Shown one piece after another: positions 42,837 through 50,765 of a stretch of DNA of 64,000 nt; position 1 is the first letter of the stretch; the number at the start of each line of letters is the position of its first letter. Below the pieces are notes generated by a model that ran no database searches, was not told the DNA's origin, and saw only the letters and a program-made list of their open reading frames with translations. Made by a program: the position numbers and the translations under genes. The DNA is taken from the NCBI RefSeq assembly GCF_036227485.1, contig NZ_CP109479.1:8928001-8992000 (forward strand), written 5' to 3'. The stretch is from Streptomyces sp. NBC_01451. Lineage in GTDB: Bacteria; Actinomycetota; Actinomycetes; Streptomycetales; Streptomycetaceae.

Positions 42837-43978
42837 CGGTCCTGCCTCTCCGGGGCGGGGGTCTTTGACGCTTTCGTTTCCAGGGCCTTCGTGCCGATGG
42901 CGAGAAGGGAGATGTCCTCCTGCGGCGCGTGCACCGGCGCGCACTGGATGTCACGGAAGTGCCGTTCCAGGGGGTTGTCCCGGGCCAGCCCGGGATTGCC
43001 GAGCAGTCGCACGGCCAGCCCGACCGCCCGGACGCCGTGACGGTCCGCCAACACCCGCGCGCCCAGCGCTTGTTCGGGGGTGTAGGAGGGGTCGGCGGCG
43101 TCCACCCGGGCGGCACCACCGAAGACGAGCTGCTCGGCCCCCGCGAGCAGCACCTCGATCTCCCCGGCCGTCCGCCGGAACCGTTCCGTACGGGCTACCG
43201 GGTGCCCTAGGTTGGCGGGCACCCGGGTCTGCGCGAACGTGTGGAAGTACGACTGCGCGGCCCGCGCGACGCCCAAGTACAGGGCGGCGAGCGGCAGATG
43301 AAGGGAGGCGCCCGTCCGGTTGTCCTGCTCGGCGGCCGGACCGTACGGTGCCAGCCCGATGACGTGCTCGTACGCCACCTCGACGTCCCGGAACGTCACG
43401 TCGTGGCTGCCGCTCGCCCGTAGCCCCAACTGGTCCCAGTGGCCAGTGACTTCGATGCCGGGGGAGTCGCCGGCCACCAGGAAGGTGCCCACACGCGGCT
43501 CCGGCTCGTCGGTGGTCGCCCACACCAGGAACCAGTCGAGGCCCTCGGCGCCGGTGACGAACCGCTTGGTCCCGCTGACCGACCAGCCGTCCCCGGTGCG
43601 GCGAGCCCGGGTGGCGGGCAGTCCGCCTCGTGCGGGGGAGCCCAGCTCGGGTTCCACGCGGGCGTGGTTGATGAGCACAGGCCGTACGAACGACTCCTTG
43701 ACGACCCGCGCGTACAGCTCCTCGGGCCAGTGCGGCCGGACCGACTGCCGGCCGTGGGTGGTGAGGGTCATCGCGGCGATCAGGGCGACGGACGGGTCGC
43801 CCTGGCCGAGGGTGTGCAGGATGCGTGCGGTCTCCTCGACGCCGGCGCCCCGGCCGCCGTACCGCTCGCCGATGGTGGCGGTGAGCAGGCCGGCCTCGTG
43901 GGCGGCTCTGAGGGACTCGGCGGGGAACGCGCCCGACCGGTCGTAGCCGGCGGCCAGTTCGGCGATGCGGGCGGTCAC
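42833..43978 (-). CDS. Acyl-CoA dehydrogenase-fold flavoprotein, SfnB/DszC-like
   Basis: The 381-residue protein has the three-part acyl-CoA dehydrogenase fold. Landmarks are GLLTATIGERYGGRGAGV, FVTGAEGLDWFLVWA and LRASGSHDVTFRDVEV. The conserved catalytic glutamate of true dehydrogenases is not obvious, and the gene lies in a sulfur operon. The SfnB/DszC branch consists of FMN-dependent enzymes that act on sulfones or sulfur heterocycles. GTG 43978 shares GTGA with the upstream SBP stop, and the stop overlaps the next gene. A sulfur-oxidising role is likely; the substrate is unknown. Confidence 0.83.
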   Translation of the reverse strand: MTARIAELAAGYDRSGAFPAESLRAAHEAGLLTATIGERYGGRGAGVEETARILHTLGQGDPSVALIAAMTLTTHGRQSVRPHWPEELYARVVKESFVRPVLINHARVEPELGSPARGGLPATRARRTGDGWSVSGTKRFVTGAEGLDWFLVWATTDEPEPRVGTFLVAGDSPGIEVTGHWDQLGLRASGSHDVTFRDVEVAYEHVIGLAPYGPAAEQDNRTGASLHLPLAALYLGVARAAQSYFHTFAQTRVPANLGHPVARTERFRRTAGEIEVLLAGAEQLVFGGAARVDAADPSYTPEQALGARVLADRHGVRAVGLAVRLLGNPGLARDNPLERHFRDIQCAPVHAPQEDISLLAIGTKALETKASKTPAPERQDR

Positions 43979-44991
43979 AGCGTCTTCTTCAGGTCGGCGG
44001 AGAGCTCGGCGTCGAGCTCGGTGGACCAGAACGACTTCACGTCCAAGTGCTCCTTGAGCGCGCCGAGTTCGGTGAAGACGTCCGCCACCTTCTGCTGCGA
44101 GGCGATGGTGTCGTCGCCGACCGTGCGGGCCTGCGTCGGGCGTTGGGTCTGCGCGTCGACCAGGTCCTTCTTCGCCTGGGCGACGGGCTGGTGGGTGTTC
44201 TGGGACACCACCTCGGCGAACTCGGCCTCGCGGCCGTCCCGCACGTACGCGTACGCCTGGGTGATCCGGGCGATCAGATCGGCTGTCGCCGCCTGCTGGG
44301 CGGGGTTCTTCAGCACGCTGTCGCGGGCTGTCCAGAGGAAGTTGCCCGACAGGATGTCCTTGCCCGAGCCGACCGTGGTGGCGCCCTGCTGGTGGGCGGT
44401 GATGATCGACGTGCCGTAGGAGGCGAAGGCGTCTATGCCGCCGCCGTTCAGGGCGGCCAGTCCGTCGTTGGGCAGCAGCGGCTTGGCATCGATGTCGGAC
44501 CACTTCAGGCCCGCCTGCCTCAGCAGCTGGTAGAGGAAGTAGTGGGCGGTGGTGTTCTGGACGTAGCCCACCTTCTTGCCCTTCAGCGCGGCGATGCCGG
44601 TCACCTTCGAGCCCTTGGGGACGACGACCTCCTGGTTGAGCGTGGAGCCGCGCTGCACGGCGACGACCTTGAAGTTCGGCTTGCCGTCGGCGGCGGCGAA
44701 GATCGGCGGGATCTCGCTGGAGGAGGCGACGTCGAGGGCGCCGGCGCGGATCGCCTGGAGCTGGAGGTCACCGCCCTGGAAGACGTTCCACTTGACCTTG
44801 TACGGGGTGTCGTCGAGGTGGGCGAACTTCAGGACCGCCTCCTCGACCTTCCAGCCGGTCGCGCCGACCTTCAGGGTGACGGCGGAGCGGTCTGACGGCG
44901 ATTCGGCCTGGGCCTGGCTCCCGCAGGCCGCTGTGAGGGCGAGCAGCAGGACGGCGGCGGACGTGCGCAGTGAGCGTGAGCGGCGCAACAC
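43975..44991 (-). CDS. ssuA: Sulfonate ABC transporter substrate-binding lipoprotein (second)
   Basis: The 338-residue protein has a lipoprotein signal with lipobox LTAAC (Cys23) and an SsuA/TauA-type periplasmic-binding fold. Blocks such as VKWNVFQGGDLQLQAIRAG, DVASSSEIPPIFAA and GKKVGYVQNTTAHYFLY match aliphatic-sulfonate binders. GTG 44991 has GGAG five bases upstream. It lies away from the ssuB/ssuC genes, downstream of ssuD, so the one transporter may use two binding proteins for different sulfonates. Confidence 0.9.
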   Translation of the reverse strand: MLRRSRSLRTSAAVLLLALTAACGSQAQAESPSDRSAVTLKVGATGWKVEEAVLKFAHLDDTPYKVKWNVFQGGDLQLQAIRAGALDVASSSEIPPIFAAADGKPNFKVVAVQRGSTLNQEVVVPKGSKVTGIAALKGKKVGYVQNTTAHYFLYQLLRQAGLKWSDIDAKPLLPNDGLAALNGGGIDAFASYGTSIITAHQQGATTVGSGKDILSGNFLWTARDSVLKNPAQQAATADLIARITQAYAYVRDGREAEFAEVVSQNTHQPVAQAKKDLVDAQTQRPTQARTVGDDTIASQQKVADVFTELGALKEHLDVKSFWSTELDAELSADLKKTL

Positions 44992-45047
44992 GGAGTCTCC
45001 ATAAGGGTGTTCGCAGACAGGATGTGGTGGGAGGGGAGTTGACGTGG

Positions 45048-46154
45048 TCAGGCGGCCCGGGCGGTCGTGGCCGCGCGGTGGGCGAGTTCCTGGCGGACCA
45101 ACGGAAGGACGTAACGGGCGTAGTCGATGGCGTCGTTGAGTGGGTCGTAGCCGCGGATCGACAGCAGGTCGCAGCCGATGTCGACGTAGTCCAGGAGCGC
45201 CTTGGCGACTGTCTCCGGTGAGCCGACCAGGGCGGTCGAGGCACCGGCCGCGTTGGTGGCGACGGCCGGTGCGGTCCACAGGCACCGGTCGTGGACCTCG
45301 CCCCGCTCGGCGATGTCCAGCAGCCGCTGCGAACCGACGTTCGCGGGACGGCCGTCGGTCCGGTAGTGGCGCAGCAGTTCGGTGTTCGACGCCTGGTCCT
45401 TGAGGACGCCGAGCGTGCGGTGGGCCTTCTCCCAGGCCAGTTCGTCGGTGGGCGCGATGATCGGACGGAACGACACCCAGATACGGGGGTGGGGGCGCCC
45501 GGCGGCCTCGGCGACCGCGTTGACGGCGGCGATCTGCTCGGCCGTCTCCTTCAACGGCTCGCCCCACAGCCCGAAGATGTCACCCTGCTGACCGCCGACC
45601 CGGTAGGCGTCCTGGGAGGAGCCGCCGACGGAGATCGGCACCAGGCCGTTCACCGGCTTCACGTCCGAGTGGTAACCCTCGAACCTGAAGTACTTGCCCT
45701 CGTGCGAGACGGGCCCGTCGGCCTGCCACACCTTCCGCAGGATCTGGATGTACTCGTCCGAACGCTCGTAGCGCTCCGACTTGTTGAGGTAGTCGCCCTC
45801 CCGGTGCTGCTCCTCGTCGCTGCCCCCGGAGATGATGTGCAGCGACAGGCGGCCCTTGCTGATCCGGTCCAGGGTGGCGAGCGCGCGGGCCGCGTGGGTC
45901 GGGAAGATCACGCCCGGTCGGTGGGCCAGGATCGGGCGGATCCGCTCGGTGTTGTTGGCGACGAACTGGGCGAGTTGGAGGGCGTCCGGGGAAGCCGAGT
46001 GGTAGGCGACCAGGGTGTGGTCGAAGCCGCCGTCGTCGAGGGTACGGGCGTACTTGCGGACGAAGTCGGGGTCGAAGCCGCCGGTGCGGCTGCTGGAGGC
46101 GGGGCCGTTGGATCCGGTGTCGGTGTGGACGGCGCTGATGAACTCGACAGGCAT
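45048..46154 (-). CDS. ssuD: FMN-dependent alkanesulfonate monooxygenase SsuD-like
   Basis: The 368-residue LLM-class TIM-barrel flavoenzyme shows the SsuD pattern: FISAVHTDTGSNG at the start, then HRPGVIFPTHAARALATLD and GRLSLHIISGGSD. SsuD cleaves C1 and longer alkanesulfonates to aldehyde and sulfite with FMNH2 and O2. No flavin reductase (SsuE) gene is in the operon. ATG 46154 follows the first SBP gene after 23 bp. Confidence 0.92.
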   Translation of the reverse strand: MPVEFISAVHTDTGSNGPASSSRTGGFDPDFVRKYARTLDDGGFDHTLVAYHSASPDALQLAQFVANNTERIRPILAHRPGVIFPTHAARALATLDRISKGRLSLHIISGGSDEEQHREGDYLNKSERYERSDEYIQILRKVWQADGPVSHEGKYFRFEGYHSDVKPVNGLVPISVGGSSQDAYRVGGQQGDIFGLWGEPLKETAEQIAAVNAVAEAAGRPHPRIWVSFRPIIAPTDELAWEKAHRTLGVLKDQASNTELLRHYRTDGRPANVGSQRLLDIAERGEVHDRCLWTAPAVATNAAGASTALVGSPETVAKALLDYVDIGCDLLSIRGYDPLNDAIDYARYVLPLVRQELAHRAATTARAA

Positions 46155-46177
46155 GGAGAACTTCCTTGTCGTGAGGG

Positions 46178-47149
46178 TTACTTGAGAAGGGACGCGTCCG
46201 CCGACTTCGCGACGTCGACGCTCGGGTCCAGGACGCCGATGCTGTTCATGAGGTCGGCCACGTCCTGGACCGTCTTGTTGACGTCGTCGGTGATCGGCAG
46301 GACCTGGCCGTACGCCGCCGAGGCCAGCGTCTTCGCCACCGAGGCGTCGGCGCCGTTGCGCTCCTGGATGGCCTTGGCGTAGGCGTCCTTGTGCGTGCTG
46401 GTCCACTTCAGGGCTGTACCGAGGCGCTTCAGGAAGTCGGACAGCGCGGCCTTCTTCGAGGAGTCGGCGAGGGCCTTGTCGGAGGCGTTGACGAAGCCGT
46501 AGCCACTGACCCGGCCGTCCGCGCCGTCGACCAGCAGCTTGCCGCCCTGTTCCAGGGCGACGGCCTGGTAGACGCCGAAGATCGCCCAGACCTTGATCCT
46601 GCCGGAGGAGAAGGCGGCCTGCGCGTCGGTGGGCAGCAGGTACTGCACCTTGACGTCCTTGTAGTCCAGGCCGTTCTGCTTGAGGACGTTGGCCAGCAGG
46701 TACTCCGAGATGCTGCCCTTGGCGGAGGACACCACGACCTTCTGGCCCTTGAGGTCCTTGACGCTGTCGATGCCGGAGCCCTTGCGGACCACGATCCCGA
46801 CATGCGTGCCGTCGTTCTTCAGGGCGGCGATGTTCTTGATCTTCACCCCGCCGCTGAGGGCCTGGAGCGCCGGCAGGTCGGCGGAGAATCCGGTGTCGGC
46901 GGCGCCCGCCTGGACGGCCTGGTAGAGGGGGGCCGCGCCCTCGAACTCGGCCCACTTCACGTTGTACTCGGCGCCCTTGAGGGCCCCGGAGGCGGCGACG
47001 ATGGTCTGGAGGGTCTTGGCCTGGTCGCCGACGGTGAGGGTCACTTCGGAGCCGCTCCCGGCGGCGTCCGCCGAGGAGTCCGCGCCGCAGGCGGTCAGCG
47101 CCAGCAGGGCGGTGACGCTCAGCGCGGCGGTGGCGAGTCTGCGTATCAC
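46178..47149 (-). CDS. ssuA: Sulfonate/nitrate-type ABC substrate-binding lipoprotein (first)
   Basis: The 323-residue protein has a lipobox LTAC (Cys21) and the SsuA fold (NVKWAEFEGAAPLYQAVQAG, DTGFSADLPALQAL, QKVVVSSAKGSISEYLLAN). ATG 47149 shares ATGA with the ATPase gene stop (47146-47149). It is encoded directly after ssuC and ssuB, so it is the likely main binding protein of this importer. Pairwise it is clearly different from the second SBP in the operon. Confidence 0.9.
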   Translation of the reverse strand: MIRRLATAALSVTALLALTACGADSSADAAGSGSEVTLTVGDQAKTLQTIVAASGALKGAEYNVKWAEFEGAAPLYQAVQAGAADTGFSADLPALQALSGGVKIKNIAALKNDGTHVGIVVRKGSGIDSVKDLKGQKVVVSSAKGSISEYLLANVLKQNGLDYKDVKVQYLLPTDAQAAFSSGRIKVWAIFGVYQAVALEQGGKLLVDGADGRVSGYGFVNASDKALADSSKKAALSDFLKRLGTALKWTSTHKDAYAKAIQERNGADASVAKTLASAAYGQVLPITDDVNKTVQDVADLMNSIGVLDPSVDVAKSADASLLK

Positions 47150-47874
47150 GAGGGGGTCCCTTCGAGGGTGTGTGCGGTGACGCCGAGCCAGCCGAGGAGG
47201 CGGGCGCGGAGGGTGACGAACTCGGGTGAGGTGAGATCGCGCGGGCGGGGCAGGCCGACGGTGAGGTCGTGGGCGATACGGCCCTCGTCCATCACCAGGA
47301 CGCGGTCGGCGAGCAGCAGCGCCTCCTCCACGTCATGGGTGACCAGGAGGATCGCGCAGCCGTGCCGCTGCCACAGCTCGCCGACCAGTTGCTGCACCTT
47401 GCCCCGGGTCAGGGCGTCGAGTGCGCCGAACGGCTCGTCGAGAAGCAGGAGTTCGGGCTCGCGGACCAGGGCGCGGGCCAGTGAGACCCGCTGGGCCTGA
47501 CCGCCGGACAGGGTCTTGGGCCAGACGGTCGCGCGGTCGGCGATCCCGACCTCGTCCAGTGCCTTCGCGGCGAGCGCCCGGTCCGGCCGTCCGGGCAGGC
47601 CGAGGACGACGTTGCGCCATACCTTCAGCCAGGGCAGCAGCCGGGGCGACTGGAAGGCCGCGCTGCGCCGCGCGGGCACGGTCACCTCGCCCCCGATCTC
47701 GTCGTCGAGCCCGGCGAGAATGCGCAGCAGCGTCGACTTGCCGCAGCCGCTGTGCCCGAGCAGGGCCACGAACTCGCCCTCCCTGATGTCGAGATCCAGC
47801 TCGTGCAGCACGGTGTTGCCGTCGAAGGCCCGCGAAAGCCCGCGTATCTCCACGCTGTTGGCCATGGGGATCAT
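47146..47874 (-). CDS. ssuB: Sulfonate ABC transporter ATPase SsuB
   Basis: The 242-residue protein has a Walker A GHSGCGKST near residue 41, signature LSGGQAQRVSLARAL, and Walker B LLLLDEPFGALD followed by the H-loop VTHDVEEA. It powers the sulfonate importer at the inner face of the membrane. The start is ATG 47874, which shares ATGA with the ssuC stop; ATG 47865 is a further in-frame start. Confidence 0.93.
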   Translation of the reverse strand: MIPMANSVEIRGLSRAFDGNTVLHELDLDIREGEFVALLGHSGCGKSTLLRILAGLDDEIGGEVTVPARRSAAFQSPRLLPWLKVWRNVVLGLPGRPDRALAAKALDEVGIADRATVWPKTLSGGQAQRVSLARALVREPELLLLDEPFGALDALTRGKVQQLVGELWQRHGCAILLVTHDVEEALLLADRVLVMDEGRIAHDLTVGLPRPRDLTSPEFVTLRARLLGWLGVTAHTLEGTPS

Positions 47875-48764
47875 GCCTCGCCCTCGAAGTTGGCCCGCCA
47901 GGTCAGCAGGCGGCGCGACAGGACTCGTACGGCGAAGTCGCAGGCGAGGCCGAGCAGTGCGTACACGGCGAGGCAGAGCACGATGATGTCGGTACGGAAG
48001 TACTGCTGGGCGTTGCTCATGAGATAGCCGAGCCCCGCGTCCGCGTTGATCTGCTCGGCGAAGACGAGCGCGAGCCAGGCGGTGGAGAGCGCGTACCGGA
48101 GCCCCACGAGTGCTCCGGGCAGTGCGCTCGGCAGGATGACGTACTTGATCAGTCCGAGCCGGCCGAGCCCCATCATCCGTGCGGCTTCGACGAGTTGGGC
48201 GTCGGTGGACCTGATCCCGCCGTAGATGTTGAAGTACAGCGGATAGGTGACGCCGAGAGCGACCAGCGCGATCTTCGGGGTCTCCTCGATGCCGAACCAC
48301 ACGATGAACAGGGGGATCAGGCCCACCCAGGGGATGGCCCGGAACATGCCCATCGAGGAGTCGATGACGTCCTCGCCGAGCCGGAACAGCCCGGCGAGGA
48401 GAGAGAGCACGAGTGCGACGCTCGCCCCGATGAGGAACCCGATGGCGGCGCGGCGGCCCGACGCGGCGACGGCGCCGGGCAGTTCACCGTTCTTCGTCAG
48501 GTCGACGGCCTGTTTCAGGACGTCCACGGGGGAGGCGAGCACCGACTCGGGCAGCACGCCGGTGGCCGAGGTCAGGAACCAGAGGAGTACGAGGCCCACG
48601 GGTCCGGCGGCCCGGCGCACCGAACGGGGAACCTGGAGGCGGCGGGTCGCGCGGGCGGTTCCGCGGATCGTGACCCGGGGTGCGGGGGCCGGGGGAGTGC
48701 CCGGGGGAGTGTCGGGGGGCGGCGACGGGGCCAGGGGCACCGCGTCGAGCGGTTTGGTCGTCAT
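47871..48764 (-). CDS. ssuC: Sulfonate ABC transporter permease SsuC
   Basis: The 297-residue protein has a Pro-rich N-terminal tail (about 1-45) and six membrane helices. The EAA loop VEAARMMGLGRLGLIKYVIL is near residue 205. It is the membrane channel of the sulfonate importer. The stop overlaps ssuB by 4 bp. The rhodanese gene ends 55 bp upstream. Confidence 0.92.
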   Translation of the reverse strand: MTTKPLDAVPLAPSPPPDTPPGTPPAPAPRVTIRGTARATRRLQVPRSVRRAAGPVGLVLLWFLTSATGVLPESVLASPVDVLKQAVDLTKNGELPGAVAASGRRAAIGFLIGASVALVLSLLAGLFRLGEDVIDSSMGMFRAIPWVGLIPLFIVWFGIEETPKIALVALGVTYPLYFNIYGGIRSTDAQLVEAARMMGLGRLGLIKYVILPSALPGALVGLRYALSTAWLALVFAEQINADAGLGYLMSNAQQYFRTDIIVLCLAVYALLGLACDFAVRVLSRRLLTWRANFEGEA

Positions 48765-48819
48765 GTCGGGGTTCCTCTCGCGGGGCTCGGGGCCCGGGGG
48801 ACAGCCGTGGGCCCCGGGG

Positions 48820-49671
48820 TCAGGCGGGCTCGGGGCCGGTCGCGGCCGGGCGGGTGGGATCGGCGGACCAGGCGGACCAGGAACCGGCGAAGAGGGTCGC
48901 GTCGAAACCGGCGAGGGCGAGTGCGGCGATCTGGTGGGCGGCGGTGACACCGGAACCGCAGTACACGCCGATGCGCGACGTCGCATCCGCACCGAGGACC
49001 TCGAACCGTTCGCGCAGCAGCTCGGGCGACAGGAAGGTCCCGTCGGTCGCGAGGTTCTCCCCGGTGGGTGCGGAGACCGCGCCCGGGATGTGCCCCGCGC
49101 GTGGGTCGACCGGCTCCACCTCACCCCGGTACCGTTCACCGGCGCGGGCGTCCAACAGGAGTCCTTCGCGGGCCAGTTCGGCGGCGCCGTCGGTATCGGT
49201 GAGCGGCAGTCCGCCCGCGCGCAGAACGATGTCGCCGGGTTGCGGATCGGCCGGGATGCCGGATTCCAGGGGAAGTTCCGCCGCCCGCCAGGCACCCAAC
49301 GCGCCGTCCAGCAGAGTCACGTCGGCGACCCCGGCGTACCGGAGCAGCCACCAGGCCCGGGCGGCGGCGGTGTTGCCCAAGTCGTCGTAGACCACGACCG
49401 GTTGCCCCTGCCGGAGCCCCCAGCTGCGGGCCGCCACTTGCAAGTCGCCTATCTCCGGAAGCGGATGGCGCCCGCCGTCCGGGCTCGGCGGCGCGGCCAG
49501 CTCGGTGTCCAGGTCGACGTACACCGCGCCCGGGATGTGCGCGTCCGCGTAGTGGTCGCGGCCGTACGGGTCGCCGAGCGACCAGCGGACGTCGAGGACC
49601 AGGGGCGACTGCTCGGCGGCGAGGGCCTCGCGCAGTTCGGCGACAGTGGTTGTCACACGCGTGCTGCTCAT
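48820..49671 (-). CDS. Two-domain rhodanese sulfurtransferase
   Basis: The 283-residue protein has two rhodanese domains. The first (about 10-140) is the inactive one; the second carries the catalytic Cys in GVYCGSGVTAAH near residue 237. The CGSGVTA loop is typical of 3-mercaptopyruvate sulfurtransferases. It may move sulfane sulfur made during sulfonate use. ATG 49671 shares ATGA with the hydrolase gene stop (49668-49671). Confidence 0.92.
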   Translation of the reverse strand: MSSTRVTTTVAELREALAAEQSPLVLDVRWSLGDPYGRDHYADAHIPGAVYVDLDTELAAPPSPDGGRHPLPEIGDLQVAARSWGLRQGQPVVVYDDLGNTAAARAWWLLRYAGVADVTLLDGALGAWRAAELPLESGIPADPQPGDIVLRAGGLPLTDTDGAAELAREGLLLDARAGERYRGEVEPVDPRAGHIPGAVSAPTGENLATDGTFLSPELLRERFEVLGADATSRIGVYCGSGVTAAHQIAALALAGFDATLFAGSWSAWSADPTRPAATGPEPA

Positions 49672-50390
49672 GCCGACTCCTCGGCGATCGCGGGCAGCTC
49701 GGGGGAGAGGCGCAACCGTTCGAGGAAGAGGACGACCGTGGCGGCAACGGTGCGGTGCAGCGCGTCGTTGAGCACGTCGTGCCGGCCGCCGACGAAGGTC
49801 ACGGTACGGACGTTCGTGTGTCCCGCGTATGCGCCCAGAGCCCGGTCGAGCGGGCTGACCCGGTCGTCCTTGCCGTGCAGGGCGAGTACCGGCACCTGAA
49901 CCCGGTCGAGCGGTGGCCCCAGCAGGTCGACGGCCGCGTCGATCGCCCCGCGCCGGAAGGCGGCGTCCCCGGCGAGGCGCCCCTGGTGGGTCGGGCAGGC
50001 GGTGCGTGCCGTCAGTTCCTCCTCCCAACTCCCCGACTTCCAGGAGCCGATGGGCAGGCCGGCGAGGATCAGCGCGTCGACGCCCGCCGGATGCTCGGCG
50101 GCGAGCCGGACGGCGTACCGGGCACCCGTGTCCGAACCGACCAGGATCTTCGGGCCCGGCAGTGACTCGTCGGCGAGAAGCTTGGCCGCTTCGTCGAGCA
50201 CGGCCGGATCGGCGGACGCGTCGCCCAACGCCCGTACACGGTAGGCGTCGAAGGCCAGACGGCGGCCGAACCGTTCGTACACACCGCCGTGTTCGCCGCG
50301 GCCCGGCAGCACGATCAGTGTGCCGCGCGCGGCCAGACCTTCGGGTTCGTCCCAGGAGGCCGGGGCGGAGGAGGGCGTGGAAGAGGACAT
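49668..50390 (-). CDS. Alpha/beta hydrolase with Asp at the nucleophile position
   Basis: The 240-residue protein has a standard alpha/beta hydrolase order: LPGRGEHGGVYERFG, the nucleophile elbow ILVGSDTGAR at 82-91, LHGKDDRVSP, and the histidine in VGGRHDVLND. The elbow has Asp87 where esterases have Ser, as in dehalogenases and epoxide hydrolases. It is the first structural gene of the sulfonate operon, 168 nt downstream of the leader-peptide stop. The substrate is unknown. Confidence 0.85.
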   Translation of the reverse strand: MSSSTPSSAPASWDEPEGLAARGTLIVLPGRGEHGGVYERFGRRLAFDAYRVRALGDASADPAVLDEAAKLLADESLPGPKILVGSDTGARYAVRLAAEHPAGVDALILAGLPIGSWKSGSWEEELTARTACPTHQGRLAGDAAFRRGAIDAAVDLLGPPLDRVQVPVLALHGKDDRVSPLDRALGAYAGHTNVRTVTFVGGRHDVLNDALHRTVAATVVLFLERLRLSPELPAIAEESA

Positions 50391-50431
50391 GAGGGGGCAA
50401 CTCCCGTTTCAGAGCAGGCAGAAGGGCGTGC

Positions 50432-50464
50432 GGAGAGAGGGAAGGGGAGGAGAGGGGGGAAGGA
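50432..50464 (-). promoter_or_regulatory. 33-nt pure pyrimidine tract in the operon leader, rut-like
   Basis: The plus strand is uninterrupted purine (A/G) from 50432 to 50464, so the sulfonate-operon mRNA is uninterrupted C/U here. It lies between the leader-peptide gene and the first structural gene. A long C-rich, G-free, unstructured stretch is what the Rho factor needs for loading. Confidence 0.55.
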
Positions 50465-50537
50465 CGGGGCGCGGACCGGGAGGACGGCCTACCGATACGC
50501 GAGCAGCGGGAAGCCGATCAGCGGAGGCCGTAGGGAA

Positions 50538-50554
50538 ACGCCGGGAGGCGGCGT
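50538..50554 (-). terminator. Hairpin right after the leader-peptide stop
   Basis: On the mRNA strand ACGCCG and CGGCGT pair around CCTCC, and TTTCCC follows. It begins five bases after the leader-peptide TGA, so a ribosome at the stop or at the final cysteines would cover or expose it. Confidence 0.45.
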
Positions 50555-50558
50555 GGGA

Positions 50559-50645
50559 TCAACGACAGCGCGCGCTGCACGCCACGCCGAAGTCGATGAC
50601 TCGGCGCTGCGTGAGAAGGGCAGCAAATGCGGTCGGATACGCCAT
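50559..50645 (-). CDS. Leader peptide with C-terminal Cys codons (sulfur attenuation)
   Basis: A 28-codon gene runs from ATG 50645 to TGA 50559 and ends RRVIDFGVACSARCR. In actinobacteria short peptides of the form RRHVDLxRxxSAxCR precede many sulfate, cysteine and sulfonate operons. Ribosome stalling at the Cys codons when cysteine is low is thought to keep the operon on. Here the codons Cys23 and Cys27 are the last but a few. It is encoded on the same strand as the operon, 168 nt ahead of its first gene. The upstream ATG context is modest, but the match to the known C-terminus is strong. Confidence 0.82.
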   Translation of the reverse strand: MAYPTAFAALLTQRRVIDFGVACSARCR

Positions 50646-50686
50646 GCGCTCATCATGACCGGCACCGGTGCGCCACGTCCAACGAC

Positions 50687-50713
50687 GATTCCGCATCGAA
50701 ATCGATCGGAATC
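50687..50713. promoter_or_regulatory. Inverted repeat, candidate LysR operator
   Basis: GATTCCG (50687-50693) and CGGAATC (50707-50713) are perfect 7-bp arms around 13 bp. They lie between the divergent leader peptide/operon and the LysR gene. LysR proteins bind such dyads and control the neighbouring divergent operon. Confidence 0.6.
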
Positions 50714-50753
50714 CGTGATCGATCGGGAATGGTGATCGGTGGCCGGTGCGGGC

Positions 50754-50759
50754 TACCGT
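50754..50759 (+). promoter_or_regulatory. -10 box of a leaderless gene
   Basis: TACCGT ends 6 nt before ATG 50766; no ribosome site is present. Confidence 0.6.
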
Positions 50760-50765
50760 CACCGT

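Noticed and set aside
42833..43978. True acyl-CoA dehydrogenase of fatty-acid breakdown.
   Set aside because: The gene is coupled inside a sulfonate operon and the catalytic Glu is not evident; the SfnB/DszC branch fits better.
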